A stretch of DNA of 64,000 nucleotides from Balanoglossus misakiensis (lineage: Eukaryota > Hemichordata), in the NCBI GenBank assembly GCA_040954595.2, contig CM082589.2, forward strand, positions 8,060,001 through 8,124,000, written 5' to 3'. The notes below the pieces were generated by a model. That model had not been told where the DNA came from. It saw only the letters and a list, made by a program, of their open reading frames with translations, and made no database searches. Below are positions 61,182 through 64,000 of the stretch, in pieces (the first letter of the stretch is position 1; each line of letters starts with the position of its first letter). The position numbers and the translations under genes were made by a program.

Positions 61182-61399
61182 TTAAAGGGACAAAGTCTCT
61201 CTCTCGCTGCCCCTTTTCCATTAATTATGTTTGATGCAGGACTGTTTATGTTAATGTACATGTGGATACATAGTGAATCAACATTCAACCACACACAACT
61301 TCCATCCTACTTGTAGACATGAGGGTGAAAAAAAAAATCGCCAAAATGAATAATCGTTCTCTACCATTTATTCATTTGGGGCGAGTTTTTACTCTCAGA
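61182..61399. mobile_element. Foldback MITE family F1, copy E, inside TRPC-B intron 1
   Basis: Left end TTAAAGGGACAAAGTCTC, complete left arm, centre, and the inner part of the right arm to GCGAGTTTTTACTCTC, where it stops. It begins 68 bases after the TRPC-B exon 1 donor. Confidence 0.83.
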
Positions 61400-61793
61400 A
61401 CCTTGTAGTGTACACTACGTATCATAACACTTCCTTTTATTAATTGATATGTGGCGGTTTATCAATCAGGCCCATACTAATCATGTCAACAATTTCTCCA
61501 CGGACGGACGTGTGTATTGGTCCACCTTCAATTCCAAGATAATTCTCCGCATACACAATGGCAAATCAATTTTGGTAGAGTTTAGCTGTTTGTCCAGTTT
61601 TCCTGACCTTTTCATGCTCTAAAGGTCAGCCTTTAACATTGTAACGTTCTACTGCCAATATTTGAATATAGTGAGACACGTGTACATGATATACGTGCTG
61701 TCTTTTCCGTTATATGTATTTATCAACTGTCTCTTGAGTCACATGCGAAATTCCTGATAATTTCATAAACATTTCAGTAGACACGGCTCGATG

Positions 61794-61829
61794 GGGCGGG
61801 GGGGGGGGGTGGGTGGGGGGGGGGTGGGC
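61794..61829 (+). other. Very G-rich tract, possible G-quadruplex
   Basis: Nearly pure guanine with runs of 3 to 12 G broken by single C or T bases on the plus strand; it lies in TRPC-B intron 1. Confidence 0.75.
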
Positions 61830-62062
61830 AAATGGTTCACGATATTACCCAATAGGATTTTTTTCGCACGCCTTCTGGCATCAAAAATACAGACACGGTA
61901 ACGTTTGTTTACAATCTCGGACTGCTTAATATCTCATGGTGCAGTCATATTTTAAGTCAGATTAAGATCTGCACTGCATTTCATCAGATAATGAGCGGCA
62001 GGTGTTAACATATATCACTAATTGGAAAGCTCATGCATGAAATATGCAAATTTGCATGTTAT

Positions 62063-62095
62063 TGATTCTGATTAAAGTGCAGGGGTCGTCGCGCC
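62063..62095 (+). repeat. Shared block ending AGGGGTCGTCGCGCC, copy 2
   Basis: Aligns with 8449-8480, including the exact 15-mer AGGGGTCGTCGCGCC. The flanks differ. Confidence 0.5.
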
Positions 62096-64000
62096 TAGTT
62101 TGTTTGTTGATATTAAACATATAATTCTCCCACAAATTTCTTAATCATTAACAACTGAATCGCCGTACGGCCGAGGTCCGCAAATCCCGTATCAGGGCCA
62201 TAAAAGTTTTATCACACAGCCATAAATATCAGTAAAACCCCCTGCCATGACCTGCATCGTCAACAGCAAATGCCCAGTTGTGAGGGCGCTTTTTCCCATA
62301 GAGTTACACAGGCACGCGAATCCAGGTATATGATAATCTGAATTAGCAATCGTCTTTTATGATGTTATATCTTTTAAACACACTGCACAATTTATGAATG
62401 TTCTTCTGATAATCAGACCACACATCATTTTAATGAAGTCGTTTAGCGCGAAAAATTAATTTCTTCACTTTGTACGGCAATATTAATAAGCCTCGTACTC
62501 GATTTTCGTACTCAGTTTGTCCCACGCACAGTAAAGAGCTTTGGCATCCGACTCCCCTTAAATTATAATTGTAAATCTGATGACAACATCTGTATTAGAA
62601 GATGTTTCATACTGTGGTGCCAAATATTTTCATGTCTGTTCTTACTAATAAAGATGTCGTTTTTTGGCGGCTCTCAATGGATCACTAAATTAAAACTGGG
62701 GAATAAATGATCAGGATCGGGATCAGAAACAAACCCATGGTCAATAAGAGAACCACCGTTATTAATAATTCATGCGGGCTGATTTATCATTTGTATAGAA
62801 TCATAATTAGTTCAAAAATGCCTCAGAATTAAGTAAGACATCATACATTAATTTCAATTTATTAGAATAAGACATCTATAAGTGCGCGTTTTATGACAAG
62901 CACTTTCATATAAACATGCAGCGACTGACTTACAGAACAGAACAAAACACCGCACCAGGAGAGTTCTCGAGAAAAAGATATCCTTTGTAAATTTTCCCTT
63001 TACGGGTTTTCATGGAAAGATTAAGCTAATCCTGCAAAATATTTACGTTCCTCTGAAATGAAGTACGCAATACATTAGGTTGGAAACGTCAATATTGGTC
63101 GATTCATAATCTTAGACCTAAATCATAATTCTATACAATTTCCTTTACCAAAATGGCCGCGTATGCCTGTTCTGTTATTTACACAGATATGTTCTTGCTA
63201 GCAGATGTGATCAGCCATGCATAAAGTATTGCATGATGTCGACATTGACCTCGATGTTGACCCCTAACACTGAGCGCAATTTCCTTTTGATATTGCCATT
63301 CTGCGAGTACTTACACCTGTCCTGTTACTTATCACCGGAAAACATTGCGATGGCATCGATCGTTGCATCTGTCAACCAGATATCGATTCATGATCTTGTT
63401 AGAGTTAATCAAACTCTGCTTCAAGATAAACATTATAATTAAAATGCACACAATGCAGTATTTCTGAGGCGCCGAAGGCTTCTTTTTGGCATAAAATTAC
63501 GAAAGCAAATCAGTGAGATAAAATGCATTATGGAAGGACAATGTTTTCCCTCTTCACCGATGACTCTGTCTTTACAAACTGTCAGAAATTCATTCCATAC
63601 ATTTCCTCAATTTCACATCAATATCCGTTTCTATGGTGAATGTAGAGCAAAATGTAAAAAAAGGCGAAAGGAATTTTATTGGAATACGGCAGCTGCTTTC
63701 AATCAATTGAAATAGCTAGTCTTGACTTATTGTGCTCTATTTGTCGAATTGATTAGCAGGCATTCGATTACGGAAACACATGTCTCTATAAACTGGCCTA
63801 ATCTATGAGACTGACATCCGGTCGGATATGTGGCCACATTGCTAACAACGTTGATGTCGACATGATGAATTTCTTAATATGAAATCATAATAGATGGTGG
63901 TGGTGAATGGTCGATGGGACCCCGTTTCATTCTGATTTGTATGTCATTAATTTTCCAATTATAAATCATGGGCGGATATTGTTGACAATCTCTGTCATCG

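Larger units (their letters stand above)
61400..64000. other. Presumed TRPC-B intron 1 sequence
   Basis: No further exon recognised. Contains the G-rich tract at 61,794-61,829 and the shared block at 62,063-62,095. Small open frames near 63,233 and 63,530 have no recognisable family. Confidence 0.5.

Noticed and set aside
1-64000. CRISPR arrays, bacterial operons, prophage or integron features
   Set aside because: Spliced animal genes, MITEs and microsatellites show that this is eukaryotic DNA; no spaced direct-repeat array exists, and the tandem repeats are microsatellites.

Overview
This is a eukaryotic, animal nuclear window. It is AT-rich and intron-bearing, with canonical GT..AG splice sites, many microsatellites, miniature inverted-repeat elements and decayed retroelements. 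Coding density is low: about 4 kb of exon in 64 kb. The gene families (class A peptide-receptor-like GPCR, TRPC cation channel, two-pore K+ channel relic) are metazoan. The overall look suits a marine invertebrate deuterostome such as a hemichordate or amphioxus, but nothing here fixes the phylum, so that is an inference.

Layout. (1) 1-11,300 has no gene I can support. It holds a retrotransposon 3' end (4270-4553), two copies of minor interspersed repeats, microsatellites and a MITE-like element with short terminal inverted repeats (11,008-11,294). (2) 11,375-12,580, minus strand: one intact coding exon for a rhodopsin-class GPCR of 401 residues, preceded by a splice acceptor, so an upstream 5' UTR exon is likely. 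(3) 12,630-34,580 has no intact gene. It holds foldback MITE copies, a long compound microsatellite, three retroelement coding fossils and repeats shared with other parts of the window. (4) 34,587-35,690, plus strand: a broken two-pore-domain K+ channel (K2P) with recognisable TM2, pore 2 and TM4 segments but with frameshifts and stops. (5) 36,405-52,100, plus strand: a complete ten-exon TRPC-type channel gene, called here TRPC-A. All exon phases join without a break to give 879 residues. (6) 52,101-60,950: intergenic sequence with repeats. (7) 60,952-61,114, plus strand: the first coding exon of a second TRPC gene (TRPC-B), with the same phase-1 donor. The rest of that gene runs off the right edge, so the window carries a tandem, same-strand TRPC pair.

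Functionally the locus is about membrane signalling. TRPC channels usually open downstream of Gq/phospholipase C coupled receptors of the type encoded at 11.4-12.6 kb, but nothing in the DNA shows that these genes work together. No operon-like logic applies. The most unusual points are: TRPC-A lacks the cysteine-rich zinc loop of TRPC4/5-type channels, has a roughly 80-residue acidic, glycosylatable S3-S4 extracellular loop and has an altered TRP box; a six-copy foldback element family with TTAA-like termini sits in introns of both TRPC genes; and a K2P relic lies next to the TRPC pair.
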